Positions 23,836 through 35,030 of a DNA stretch of 64,000 nucleotides are shown here, piece after piece. The position numbers and the translations under genes are program-made. The stretch's first letter is position 1; each line of letters starts with the position of its first letter. The stretch is from Luzula sylvatica (lineage: Eukaryota; Streptophyta; Magnoliopsida; Poales; Juncaceae): contig OX326957.1 in assembly GCA_946800325.1 (NCBI GenBank), positions 18,008,591 to 18,072,590 on the forward strand, read 5' to 3'. Below the pieces are notes generated by a model. The model searched no databases and had not been told where the DNA came from. It was given only the letters and a program-made list of their open reading frames with translations.

Positions 23836-25855
23836 CACTACAACAATACTGCTATATGGTGACACTTGCTTTCTAGCATTTGCTTATATGCTGCCGTTAC
23901 TTGTACAAATAACGACATTAACTTATAAATGCTTCCATTACATTATAAAAAACAGCATTTTGCATTTAATCCCTACAATACTATTATACAAGAGCATTGT
24001 ATATCTAATGTTGCTATTATGATGAAAACATAGCAATCATAAATGCTAGCAAAATCTATTTGTATATATTTCTGAAATTTAATATATACATTTTTTTTGG
24101 TTCAAACTAAAAAGATACATAATAACCTCAAGCACAGCCTATATTATTCAATACACAGCCCAAATATTACCTTCTTTCCAACTCACAGAGCCCAAACCCC
24201 ACGTAATGGTTGTTTTTTGGAATTTTTAAATATTAAGGGACTTGTTCGCATATGATTAGTACATGCCAAGTTGAAATAATAATCATTTCCTTTTTCTTTT
24301 TGAGATAACTTCAAATATAACCCACTTATATTTTGTTATGTAGTTGAAGAACAAGCATGAGCATGAGCTCAAAAAAATCAAGCATGAACACTTTGAGCGT
24401 ATGAAGGTAAACATGGCATTTTCAGAATTTAAAAATCAAGCATGAACACTTTGAGCGTATGAAGGTAAACATGGCATTTTCAGAATTTGTAGTGTTAGGT
24501 GAATATTATTGTTTGTTGTGATTTATCAGGAGCAATGGAAGAGTTCGATACATGCAATGGGAAGAAAGGTGTGAGAGAGATCGAATTACAATAATGGAGA
24601 TGGAGGTAGAGGAAACATGGTAATGTTTCTCGGATTGAAACACAACAATGGAAGAGTTCGACACATGCATCTCTCATAATGATGAGATGGTAATGTTTCT
24701 TTCATTAGAAATTTTCTTGATTTTTAATTTTCTTGTATATTTTTAATAATAGGGCAATTGTTTTTTAACTAATGCATATGCTGGAGAACATGACGCAATG
24801 TCATTTCATAAATTGTATAAAGCCAAATATCTTGCAACTTTATAATATTTATGAACATGCTCTTGTGCTTCAACAATTTTGTAGGGAATGTTAAGTATGA
24901 ATTATGAAGGTTTGGATGGAGTACGTTTTTTGGATTTAGGTTAATTTCAATGTTCATTATATTTTTATATTTAATTTTGTAATTGTTAATGAATATTTTG
25001 TACGATAGTAATTGGATTTAGTATTAAATGAAATGGAATTTTATATTTTAATATAATATTCATATTTTGGTATAATTTTAGAATTATAAATTTATATGAT
25101 TCTTATAAATGTCGGTAAATGAATATTGGGAGCATTTTTAAATGTTGTTGATTTTTACAATTAATACATTTTGAAATGCCATTGCTTTTATTCTATGGAA
25201 GCATTTTTTTAACTGTCGGTAATTAATATAATCATAGCATTATAACATGTCGTTGTTAGTAGTCCATGCATTCGTTAATGCTTTTACTTGTCACAATTCG
25301 AATGCATTTGTAAATGATGTCTATAGATAAATCCCGTCCACTCCGAAAATGTTGTTTAAACATATCGTAGCATTCTTAAATGCATTTTTTTGAACTAATG
25401 ACGGCATTTATAAATGCTCTCGTCTACTATCCAAGCATTTTGTAAATACCGTCAATTACTATGTTCATAGCATTATAACATCTTGTTATTTGTAGTCCAT
25501 GCATTTCAAAATGATTTTACTTGTCACAATTCAATGCATATACAAATGCCGTCATTTGATATTTCCCATCTACTTCAAAAATGCTGTCTAAACATATTGT
25601 AGCATTTGTAAATGCATTTTTTTTTAACAAATGATGACATTAATAAATGCTCTCGATGTTATAGTATCATTGGCGACATAAATATATGCTGTTAATTTCA
25701 CAATTACATAGCGTTTTGTGAAATGCTCTCATAACTTTAGAGGACGCCACCCCGGAGAGCATTTCAGCCTAATGCTGCCAAATGTGCGTGACAGCATTAA
25801 AACATGCATTCAGCAGCATATAAAAATGCATTCGAACCCTGACATTGTTGTAGTG
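23836..25855. mobile_element. Non-autonomous CACTA element, 2020 bp
   Basis: It begins CACTACAACAAT and ends ATTGTTGTAGTG, perfect 12-bp inverted ends of the CACTA (EnSpm) type, with 3-bp duplications TCT at 23833-23835 and 25856-25858. More than 25 GCATT/AATGC motifs, often as facing pairs (GCATTTATAAATGC), crowd the subterminal regions, chiefly 25130-25850. CACTA transposase subterminal binding is established for the superfamily. No transposase domain is visible; a 58-bp direct duplication lies at 24375-24490. Confidence 0.85.
25190..25656. repeat. Two tandem ~233-bp subterminal repeats in the CACTA
   Basis: Both units carry CATAGCATTATAACAT (25233, 25466), AGTCCATGCATT, TTTTACTTGTCACAATTC and end in AAATGCTCTCG. 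They diverge moderately and multiply the GCATT motifs. Confidence 0.7.
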
Positions 25856-26301
25856 TCTCTTGTTTTCGATGGCATATCGAGACATATCGAGGCAGAAAAG
25901 ACAAGAACCGGGACGTATCTGAACCAAAGAGGAAGAAGGGATCCGAACAAAGAAGAAGAAGAGATCTGAACCGGATCGGAACTGGACCAAGTCAGAACTG
26001 TACCAGTACAATGGGGAGGAGAAGGGATGTCTATGACCACTGGGATCCGGCTCCTTTACGGTTAAAAGTGGCTTTGATGGTAGGGAGGAGGGGCGGAGTT
26101 GGCTTCGATTGCAGGTTGGAGGAACAGAGTTGGCATCGATTGTAGGCAGGAAGGAGGGGAGGAGGTGGAGGTAGCAGTAGTAAGGAGGTAGGAGATGTGG
26201 TGAAGGCAGGGGTGGCGGAGGGGGTGGAGGCGCCGCCGCCTCCACCCCGGATTCAGGTTTTCTTTGTTTTCGCTCTTTTAGGGTTTGCAACAATTGTTCT
26301 T

Positions 26302-26875
26302 AAAATGAAGTTGCGTCACTAGTACGTGTTTGTATACTTCATATGGGAGTGATCATTAATTTAAATAATTGTATTTATCTCTTAATAATAGCACATGTAT
26401 TTATTTTAATAGCACATTTATTTATTTTTCTAATTACAATGCATAACGCACAATTTTTTTGCTTGTATAAAAATGTAACTCAACTAAAGATTAGGGCCAC
26501 AAATACATTAGTTTTATTTTGCAATAAATTATTATACACTATATAGATAAATATAATCATGATACATAAATGTAATTAAAAATTGATAACGGGCCACAAA
26601 TACTTTAGTTTTAGTTTGCATTATTCTACATTAAACAATAATCATATCACTTAAACAATGTATACTAAAAAGTTCTATCATTCTACAATATAGTAATAGC
26701 ACTTAAATTTATATCCTAACTTATATTCTATTTTCCAAAACATAAATTATGTCTATATAAACAAAGTTGCTCAAAATAACTTTTCTTAATCAGGACAACT
26801 CAATGTGTGCTTTCTACAAATATTAAATTGAAGTACGGGAAAAAAAACGATCACATTGTATCCTTCAAACAACAA
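26302..26875. other. Non-coding part of the Helitron-like unit
   Basis: AT-rich with no supported gene. The CCACAAATAC(A/T)TTAGTTTTA block occurs twice (near 26490 and 26590). Confidence 0.3.
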
Positions 26876-27600
26876 TAGCTGAAAAAGAAATGATATAATG
26901 ATAAATATCTCAGGGGCAAAATCGTAAATACTGAAAAAAACTGAAATACTCACCACAAAATGGTGGTTCCGAGTCCTAATTCATATTCACGCCGACAATC
27001 ATAGCTGAAAAATAAATGATACAATCATAAATCACCAGGGGTAAAATCGTAAATACTAAAAAAATGAAATACTCACCACAAAATGGTGGTTCTGACTTCT
27101 GAGTCCTACTTCATATTCACGCCGACAATCATAGCTGAAAAATAAATGATACAATCGGAAATATCTCGGGGGCAAAATCGTAAATACTAAAAAAATTGAA
27201 ATACTCGTCACCAAATGGTGGTTCCGAGTCCTAATTCATATTCATGCCGACAATCATAGCTGAAAAATAAATGATACAATCATAAATAATCAGGGGTAAA
27301 ATCGTAAATACTGAAAAAACTGAAATACTCACCACAAAATGGTGGTTCTGACTTCTGAGTCCTACTTCATATTCACGCCGACAATCATAGCTGAAAAATA
27401 AATGATATAAGCATAAATATCTCAGGGGAAAAATCGTAAATACTGAAAAAATGAAATACTCACCACAAAATGGTGGGGTTCCGAGTCCTACTTCATATTC
27501 GCACCAACAATCATAGCTGAAAATTAAATGCTATAATCATAAATATCTCAGGGGCATAATCGTAAATTCTGAAAACAACTGAAATACTCACCACAAAAAA
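26876..27600. repeat. Tandem array, ~128-bp unit, 5.7 copies
   Basis: Units start at TAGCTGAAAA at 26876, 27002, 27132, 27257, 27388 and 27514 (lengths 125-131). Each contains CAGGGG(C/T)AAAATCGTAAATACT, a short hairpin CACCACAAAATGGTG and CATATTCACGCCGACAATCA. Alternate units differ by a TTCTGACTTC insert, so units 2 and 4 resemble each other more than 1 and 3, suggesting two-unit amplification. Confidence 0.85.
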
Positions 27601-29732
27601 CTGAAATATCTCTCTTATATCGCTGTTTCAAAATCTGCAGATTTATTCATAGCATGCCTAAACGAAAAGAAGACACAAAAAAAGGATATAAATAGAAATA
27701 CGATATTTTAAGGATATATACGAAATAAAAATGCATACCAGTCGCTTCAATCTTTCAATTTAAATTTGTACACATACAGAAGGGCATAAATGTAATTTCA
27801 AGTAAATTACCTCTTTGAATGTAGAGGGAGGGAATTGCTTAGAAAATTGAAAAATAAGTTTCGTTGAGAATGAATTGCATGTATACAAATATAAAATGGA
27901 TCCATATTGTTTGTCTACAATATTTGCAGTTGAATGTAAACATACATGTAGTTTACCAAAATACCCTTCATCAATGAGGGTTTTGAGTTTAGGAAAACAA
28001 AGATTATTTGTTAATGATGACATGCTGATTTGGGTTTTATCGAAGGGCCAGAAATTTCTGTCCATCAACCTTCAAGAATCGACATCATAAAATTTGCATC
28101 AATCCTGAAGTTACATGAAAATCAAATTACCGTTTATCTACTTCATGAAATTAGAGTATGAATTTGGTAGGACGAAATTACATTGCATCAATCCTGAAGT
28201 TACATGAAAATCAAATTACCGTTTATCTACTTCATGAAATTAGAGTATGAATTTGGTAGGATGAAATTACATTGTTACCCTCAAATTATTGTAGAGAAAA
28301 AACATTTCTTTTGCTTGGCCTTGTCGAGCAGTTCCCATTCCACTCAACCATGGAAGTCGCGAATTGACTATTCCATCCAATGCTTGATCTGTCTCCTCCT
28401 TCAATTCGGCTGAAATGAAAATCGAACATTGGTAAAAATTTGGTCAAGTATTTTTTCAGACCTGGAATCAAACCATTCTGTTATCGATGAAAATATTCTC
28501 AGTCCAGACCTAACAATTTCATGAAGAGAAGCATTGCTCAAAGTGGCTTTCTGTCAAAACATGCAAAACAATCAAAATCGCACAATTGTAACAGTTTTGA
28601 ACAATATGTTCAGTTTCAGACTAAAAAATAGGAAAGAATATTGGTATATTGAAGAAATCATTTCTAAAAAAATATATTAAATAAGGAATATATATTAATT
28701 AGATACTTATTAACTGATTGATAAATTTACCATATATATGAACTTGAAAAATGCTATTCGAGTCCTGCGATAAACATCCATTGTACTTGCCGATTGTTTT
28801 AACAGAAAAGGCATTGTCCTCATATTTTCTTCCTTAGCAGAAAAAAAAATCACTCATTTCAAATTTTAAAAAACAAATTGTCCCAAAAAGTTCAAATATC
28901 TACCACGGATTTGGAATGACTCTAATCATGATGCAAATTTCTTCAACAAATTCTCGTAAATGCGTTCTAATATATATTTCTTTAACATGCATATTCGTTT
29001 TCTGTCAAAAATATGAGTAGGCATTTCATCAAACACATAGTAGGCGTGATATATAAATAACTAAAAAGTCTAAAACTATTTTGCATCAAATACTGACATC
29101 GAACGATTCATTCAATCCCGCAAAAGACAAAAATAAAAGATTCCATAGATGGATATAGATACGAAATGAACATACCAAGCTTCTAACTGAAAATCGGGTC
29201 GAACGGTGGTCTAGGGTTAATCTGTGAGAGATTTGCGGCTTGCAAAAAGGTAAAAAAGTCAAAAAAAGGCCCTAATTTTCCTTGTACTAGCCTTCAAATT
29301 GCCTGCAATAGCAACACAAAACGAAATAAACTCAAAGAAAACTCGTAATCTAAAAAAAAAATGAAATTTCACGTATTGGCCTTGAAAATGGGTTGGAATC
29401 GCCTTGAAATTGATTTCAACCGCCTTCGAATCTGCACGATGTATTTCTCTACCGTCTTGTTTTTTGGTGTGGGAGATGAGAGATGAGGAGATTGTGGTGC
29501 GTTTGTTACTTCGTGCGAAGTAGAAGAGAGGAAAGAAAATGGTGAACAAAGTGTGGGAAGAAGAACTGTGAATACAGAGTATAGAGCCGCTTTGTTTATC
29601 CTTTGAGGAGACTTGATGAAAAAAAGTAAAGAAGACAAATATATATTTTAGTTAAGCGTCTAATTTTAAGTCCGGATTTGAAGTCCGGGTTAAAAATGAC
29701 GTGGCGTTCTGAGATTTGAGAATTTTTTTTGT
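27601..29732. other. Non-coding part of the Helitron-like unit
   Basis: Contains an 89-bp tandem duplication (28094-28271). 29370-29600 is of higher GC content and may be a captured 5' gene region on the minus strand, but no protein family is recognisable. Confidence 0.35.
28094..28271 (+). repeat. 89-bp tandem duplication
   Basis: Two adjacent copies starting TTGCATCAATCCTGAAG at 28094 and 28183 differ at about one base, so the duplication is recent relative to its surroundings. Confidence 0.85.
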
Positions 29733-29749
29733 AAAATATTACAGTAGGA

Positions 29750-30378
29750 AGACAGGGGGGGATGGGAAGTATAAAGTCAAGGACTTTTATGGCCTATTGT
29801 CGAGTATGGAGAAAGGAGATGGTGTAATTGATAGTGAACTTGAACTAATTTGGCGAGTGAAGGCGCCTTTGCGTTACAAAATCTTCATGTGGATTTATAA
29901 ACAAAAAAAAGTGCTTACTATTGAAAATTTAATGAAGAGGGGGATGTACCTGACTAGTAGATGTCAGATGTGCTTGAGCCAAGAGGAATCGAATGAGCAT
30001 TTGACAAGCGGAGATTGTGCGGAGGTGAAGAAAGCATGGAGCAGGCTGAAATCGATCTTGCTTGAGGTGGATCTGCCGGATTCGTGTGCAGAGGGATTTC
30101 GATATTGCTTCGCCAGTGGATCGAACAAATCAGTGGGGCAAGTGACGACCTTCTTCACGTTTGCGATCTGGCGAGAGCGATGCTCTAGAATCTTCTCAGG
30201 AAGAGTTAAATCAATGGATTTGCTAGCACAAGAGATCAAAGCGGAATGGATTTTGTACATGCGAATTATAACAGGTGGTCATGGTGAGCACATCAATGGT
30301 GATAGAAGAGAGAGAAATGAGTTTATGTGTGGTAGTGGAGAAGGGGGAGAATCGTGTAAGGCAGAACGAAGGAGATGA
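29750..30378 (+). pseudogene. LINE ORF2 C-terminus, zf-RVT region
   Basis: The frame carries the zinc-binding reverse-transcriptase-associated domain of plant LINE ORF2: WRVKAPLRYKIFMW, then a CQMC pair followed by EESNEHL and a further Cys (about 29850-30020). An FAIWRERCSRIF block follows. The frame is open to a stop at 30376-30378. Endonuclease and RT domains are absent because of 5' truncation at 29750. Confidence 0.85.
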
Positions 30379-30560
30379 AGTGGTGGATTTTTAGAGTTTT
30401 TGTTTTGGGCCTGTAATTTTTTATTTTAAGGCCCAGAAAAAGAAATAGATAAGGAGAATTATGAATGTAAGTAGATAACTCATGTAATTGACTCCTTATA
30501 TTGAAAATGATACAAATTTAGAAGTGGGATATTAAGCCCACTCTAAATCTTTCAAAAAAA
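29750..30560 (+). mobile_element. 5'-truncated L1-type LINE
   Basis: Direct repeats ATATTACAGTAGGA (29736-29749 and 30561-30574, extendable by A residues) bracket the unit. The right repeat is preceded by an A-run (30554-30560), the hallmark of target-primed reverse transcription. Only the end of the second reading frame and a 3'UTR of about 175 bp are present. Confidence 0.85.
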
Positions 30561-30574
30561 ATATTACAGTAGGA

Positions 30575-30950
30575 TTAATTCTAGATCATTTATATTATTG
30601 ACACATATAAAATATAATATATATTTCATAAATGGGGCCTGCCCAAATAAAATCACACACTTGCACATTATACCTTCAAATTGTTAAAATTAACATTTTT
30701 TATACGTTATCACAGTACGTACGTAACTATTTACTTGAAGCCGGTTCGAGCAGCGTATTGGGCGAGTACTTCATTTTTAGGATACGATGCTAAGCTGCCT
30801 AATGTTGAAATTTCACGTAACCATACTTTTGGACCATTCATTTGATTTTTCTAATGTCTCAACATTATACTTGTTTGAAAATGAAATCATTGTCCATTTG
30901 TTATCACAAAGAGGTTCATGTTAAAACTATATAATTTATGCACAGATTGT
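30575..30950 (+). repeat. Segmental duplication, copy 2 (right part)
   Basis: Collinear with 14776-15120: TTCTAGATCATTTATATTAT, AATAAAATCACACACTTGCA, GGTTCGAGCAGCGTATTGGG and GGTTCATGTTA blocks. Similarity ends at ACTATATAATTTA, directly before a GTTCGTTCGAACGAAC palindrome (30961). Confidence 0.8.
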
Positions 30951-31301
30951 TCGTTCGAACGAACTATCTTTTAGTTCTCAGTTTTTCTATTAATTTTTTT
31001 TCTATGTTTCAACGATTTATTTTATCTTAATAATTCATATGTAAGTTTAGGAATACCTAAGGTTTATTTGTGGAGTTTTTGGAAGTCCCAACTTGAGGAA
31101 GTTTTCGATGTCTTGATATCTTGATGTCGTCACTTGATTGTGCGTTTTCGTGTGCGTCTTTTGTCTTGATGATCGTCTTTTGTCATCTTTTTTATCCGTT
31201 TGGAGATTGTACATATCTCTCTACATTTCTCACTTTCACAAGATGATTAGTGGTATCGACGTTGTTTTGAGATAATCAAACCGTAGGAAATTTGGGTCAA
31301 C

Positions 31302-31590
31302 ACCGGTATGTTATATGTATGTTATATTTAATATTGTGTGACATTCTATGTAGGTATTCGGACCGTCGAGGCTCATCCTTTGGATAACAATTTGGGAAGA
31401 AAAATGTTATGTGTCACGCGATTCATCCGGTATGTTATATGTATGTTATGTTTGGTGTTGCGTAAAACTCTATGTAGGTATCCGGGTTGTCGAGGTACAA
31501 ATGTTGGAATATCGATTTCGGTAGCAAAATGATTTGTTAGCACGCCGCGGTTTCGTAGGTATGTTTTGTGTATGTTATGATTGAGGATAA
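31302..31590 (+). repeat. Tandem repeat, ~127-bp unit, 2.2 copies
   Basis: Units start CCGGTATGTTATATGTATG (31302, 31429) with a partial third (near 31557). Each carries TCTATGTAGGTAT(T/C)CGG. It continues into the gypsy-LTR-like piece, so it may belong to an old LTR. Confidence 0.6.
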
Positions 31591-32465
31591 GTGATTTTGA
31601 TTTCTAAATCCGGGACAAGTACTTTGAGGAGTATTTGTCAAAACATATGATTATTTTCGAGCAAGACTTGTGACTAGCCATGTATATTAATTAATACATG
31701 TTAATCATTGTATATATATGTTGATTATGTATATGACATGTTAATTAGTTATCTTCTATATACTAATGCACATGTTAATTATATATGTTGATCATCATAT
31801 ATCTAATTTCTCATATTAGAAAGGTTGTACATCAGTACACTATCTAAATGTATGATACATACTTTTTTTAGATGTGTTAGATATCTTTCTCTAATATATT
31901 TTCTAAAAATATGAATTTTCTAATGTGTGATGTTTGAATAAAATTTGTCTTGATTTATGACAATTATATCTTTTTTATTATAAAAAATAATAAAAATAGC
32001 AATTTATATGACAATTCTGTCTTTTTTATCTTTTTTTTTTATTATAAGTATATATTTCTTTGAAATTTTTTGTCATATATAATTTCTAAATAACAGGTTT
32101 TTATATTTTTAATATGAATATATTTATATTGTTTTTCAATATCTTACTTATTATAAATTTTGAATACATATTTTTTTATAAAATACTACCCACGATAGGG
32201 ACCGTTTGATTAGAAGGAAATGAAGGAATTAGAAAAGACATCAAAATCAAATAATCGACAATGTTGTTTTCTTATGTTTTCTTGGGGATCTTTGTTACCT
32301 GCTCCCTTCTCCTTATTTTATTTTCTTTCAAATGATGTCTCTAAAAATTGGTGAGAAAAGACAAGAATCCTCCATGTTGTATATGTAAAATAAAATAAAA
32401 ATAAAATTACACACAAACATATGTATTAAAAAATAAAAAATTTGAATAAGATTTTACTGAAAAAG

Positions 32466-32563
32466 AATAATAATAATAATAATTAGAAATAATTTTGAAA
32501 ATAAGATTTTTATTAAAAAATATATATTTAATAATAATAATAATAAGATTTAAAATAAGTTTT

Positions 32564-32615
<52 letters not shown>

Positions 32616-32622
32616 GTAGTAG
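32466..32622. repeat. AAT/ATA triplet microsatellite
   Basis: Runs of (AAT)n, longest about 32563-32612, ending in AGTAGTAGTAGTA. The leucine/isoleucine-rich antisense frame over it is an artefact. Confidence 0.9.
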
Positions 32623-33863
32623 TAGTAGTATACAAAGAATAAGATTTTGTATATAATCCAATAAAATTCATGTTCTATTATATTTCATTTTTTTTAACGT
32701 CAAACAAAAAATTTCATTTTTCATTTTAGAATTTTTAATTCATTACGAACCAAACACATGTCATTCAAAAGTTCATGCTCGGCTCACTTTCTTGTCACTA
32801 TTCTTCTTAATCCTTCCAAATTCTTTGCATCAAACGACTCCATCGGTACTATCCGAATTTTAACACACTCACAAAAACCGTGACATTTCACCTGCAACTA
32901 CGTGGCAAAGTATAGTACAATGATTCAAAAAAGAGGCCATTTACTGTGCCCCCATTTCCTCCGCTATTTACGATACATAGGGGGACTAATTGAAATCTCC
33001 CAAAATTATACCCGATGAATTGTATTAATCGTTAATTGAAATTATTAATTATGTTGATGACTAATACAATTATATTACGTGTTAATTGCATTTGAATTAA
33101 CCGTTAATTCAAAACATAATTAACCGTCAATTGAAATAAAAAATACGAATTGGAAATAAGTATTAATACCATATCCTACTATTCACCATATCATGAATAG
33201 TGGGAGAAATCTCGGGGGTATAGTATAATTTTCCTTCAAAAAATTTGTGGTATCGAATGGTCTCCCCGTACTAAAAAAAAAAGTAAGGTTGTTGGACATC
33301 ACAATAAAGACCACCCCACCATAATTCATAAAAGAGAAAATATACAATGCTCCAAGTCTCATCTAACCAATCTTTCTTGATGAGATGGACACGAGAAAAT
33401 TAATTAAATTGATTCACATGTAATTAAAGGTTAATTGACACGTTTTAATTGATATATCAATTATGTTAAAAACAATCAATCAATCCGTTAATTTGTTTAA
33501 TTAAAAATATTAAGCAATCCAATGAAATATTCATTGTCCTCGTCTTCATGAGAGTTTTGGTGAGTTTTGGGGCACCATATATTACCCCGCAAAAAGAAAT
33601 TAAAAAATCAATAGGAAGAACATATACTAAAACACGATAATAGTTTATTTCTTAAAATAAACACGATAATATAACATTTTTCATATGTCAAATATTATAT
33701 TTTCAACGAAATAAATATTTCAAATTTGTTCGAATTAAAATATCATGTTAAACAATGATATATTTGTTCTATTTAATTATTTACTTGTACATATAAATTA
33801 TTGTTTAATTTTAGAATTGCAATTTTTTCTTATAATTATATTTTGTTCATATACATTAGAAAT

Positions 33864-34110
33864 TTTTTGATTGAGTGTGAGACACAAAAAACTATATGTT
33901 GTGAAAGTTGTGGGTTCAAGTCTCATTGACACCAATGGATGGAGAACCACCGAGTCTTCTCCATTTAATCGTTTTTGCCAGAGGGTCCATAGTCCAGTTG
34001 GTTGAGTGTGAAACACAATAAATATGTTGTAAGAGGTTGTGAGTTTAATCATCATTTACATCAATGAATGAAGGACATATGAGTTTTCTCCATTTATTAT
34101 CAAAAAAATA
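33864..34110 (+). mobile_element. Tandem pair of tRNA-derived SINE copies
   Basis: The right copy (33981-34110) has an A box TAGTCCAGTTGG at 33990-34001 that fits the Pol III consensus. The left, 5'-truncated copy (33864-33975) has a good B box GGTTCAAGTCT near 33912. Both share GATTGAGTGTGA/GGTTGAGTGTGA, CACCAATG(G/A)ATG and end CTTCTCCATTTA or TTCTCCATTTAT. They are arranged head to tail. Confidence 0.7.
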
Positions 34111-34544
34111 TATACATTAAAAAATATTCGACAAATACATGTGAAGTGTATTTGAGAAGTATTCGTTATTATTTATAATAAAGTTATCCAATATGTCACC
34201 AGAACTATTCGACACTATAATATCTTGCCTCGTCATTTTCTAATGATCTTACATGGTAAAGTGAGAGGTGATTAGTTGTGGATGGCAGCAAAGTGGAGGT
34301 TGTTCTGAACACAAACATGATAATTATTAGACATGTTGTTGGAACAAATTCAAGGTTGAATTTTTAAAGATTATAATTTTTGTGCGAGTCCTTTTTATTT
34401 TTTAATTTGCTATGTGTAGGTCGACTAGGAGATATGGCCGCGATGGGAGAGTGAGGATGGTATCGGTGACCGTGAAGAGCAGCTCGAGACGACCGATATG
34501 TAATCTGGTACAATGTCCCCTAGGCCGAAACGGTGTGACGTAAT
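34111..34544. other. Non-coding stretch
   Basis: No gene supported. 34420-34540 has higher GC content and abuts the copia LTR fragment H. Confidence 0.3.
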
Positions 34545-35030
34545 TGAAGGAAATACAGTTTTGGATCAACAGTAAAAATGTACATATAAGGACAAACGAA
34601 CATACGCGTTCATCGAAATCGATACGTACATAATAAAATTGTGCAAATATCAATTCCAGCGACAGTTCCGTTATAATGGACATTAAAGTCCGTTGTAACA
34701 AAACAAGTACGGACTTAGTTAATAAGGTTTGTTATTAATGTAGTAAAATTTCAGCGAATGTTCCGTTGTAACAGATGCTGGCACCGTTGCAACGAAAGGA
34801 TTCGAGTTTATTTAGTACATGATTACTAAATGGTCTATTACAACAGAGATTTAGCTGCGTTGTAACGGATGTCCTCGAAATTGTTTAGCACAGTAGTACT
34901 AAATAGTCCGTTACAACGCAGGATAAGTTGCGTTGTAACAGAAGTGTCTCTGAAGATATGTTTTAAGTATATTATGATATACACTATTATATATATATGA
35001 TATGTATCCATATCTTCTCCAGGGGTCCAA
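34545..35030 (+). mobile_element. Copia LTR fragment H
   Basis: Opens TGAAGGAAATACAGTTTTGG, like the LTRs of B, C and F, and then carries about eight degenerate palindromes with the core GTTGTAAC/GTTACAAC inside CCGT...ACGG (34665-34950). It is cut at 35030 by the start of LTR G. No internal region is attached. Confidence 0.7.

Larger units (their letters stand above)
23290..26285 (-). mobile_element. Retroposon with poly(A) and 16-bp target duplication
   Basis: The 16-mer TGCAACAATTGTTCTT occurs at 23274-23289 and 26286-26301. A T-run at the left edge (to 23297) is the poly(A) tail of a minus-strand insert. Without the CACTA inside it, the body is about 970 bp. On the minus strand it starts AACCCTAAAAGAGCG, runs through a C-rich stretch (26100-26260) and ends in AT-rich 3'-UTR-like sequence with the hairpin GAGCAAGTTGAACTTGCTGCTC (23308-23329). 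It could be a processed transcript copy or an internally deleted LINE; no known protein is recognisable. Confidence 0.7.
23004..30574 (-). mobile_element. Helitron-like insertion (non-autonomous, nested)
   Basis: The boundaries come from comparison with the uninterrupted site in copy 1 near 14771-14776. On the minus strand the unit would start TCCTACTG (30574) and end in CTAG (23004-23007), about 10 bases after a GC-rich hairpin (CCCG...CGGG, 23015-23034). It would sit between A and T without target duplication, all Helitron traits. No Rep/helicase is present. About 4.7 kb remain after removing the nested retroposon/CACTA and LINE. Unequal junction bases (TTA) leave some doubt. Confidence 0.5.
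30951..33863. other. Non-coding stretch
   Basis: No gene supported. Contains a tandem repeat (31302-31590), a diverged piece resembling the gypsy A LTR (31590-31690: GATAAGTGATTTTGATTTC, GGGACAAGTACTTTGAG), a triplet microsatellite (32466-32622) and a possible eroded MITE at about 33335-33585 with approximate inverted ends. Confidence 0.4.

Noticed and set aside
23729..24022. 97-codon plus-strand frame over the CACTA left end
   Set aside because: It straddles the retroposon/CACTA junction at 23836 and is AT-rich chance coding.
25769..26293. Minus-strand 174-codon proline-rich frame
   Set aside because: It crosses the CACTA end and the retroposon boundary, and its proline run comes from C-rich 5'-UTR-like sequence. 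No domain recognised.
26876..27600. CRISPR-like regular array
   Set aside because: Units are about 128 bp and wholly repeated without unique spacers, in plant nuclear DNA; a tandem repeat, not CRISPR.
32407..32661. Leucine-rich minus-strand frame
   Set aside because: Artefact of the AAT microsatellite.
33335..33585. MITE with approximate inverted ends
   Set aside because: End similarity is loose, no flanking duplication could be fixed; mentioned only within the non-coding stretch.
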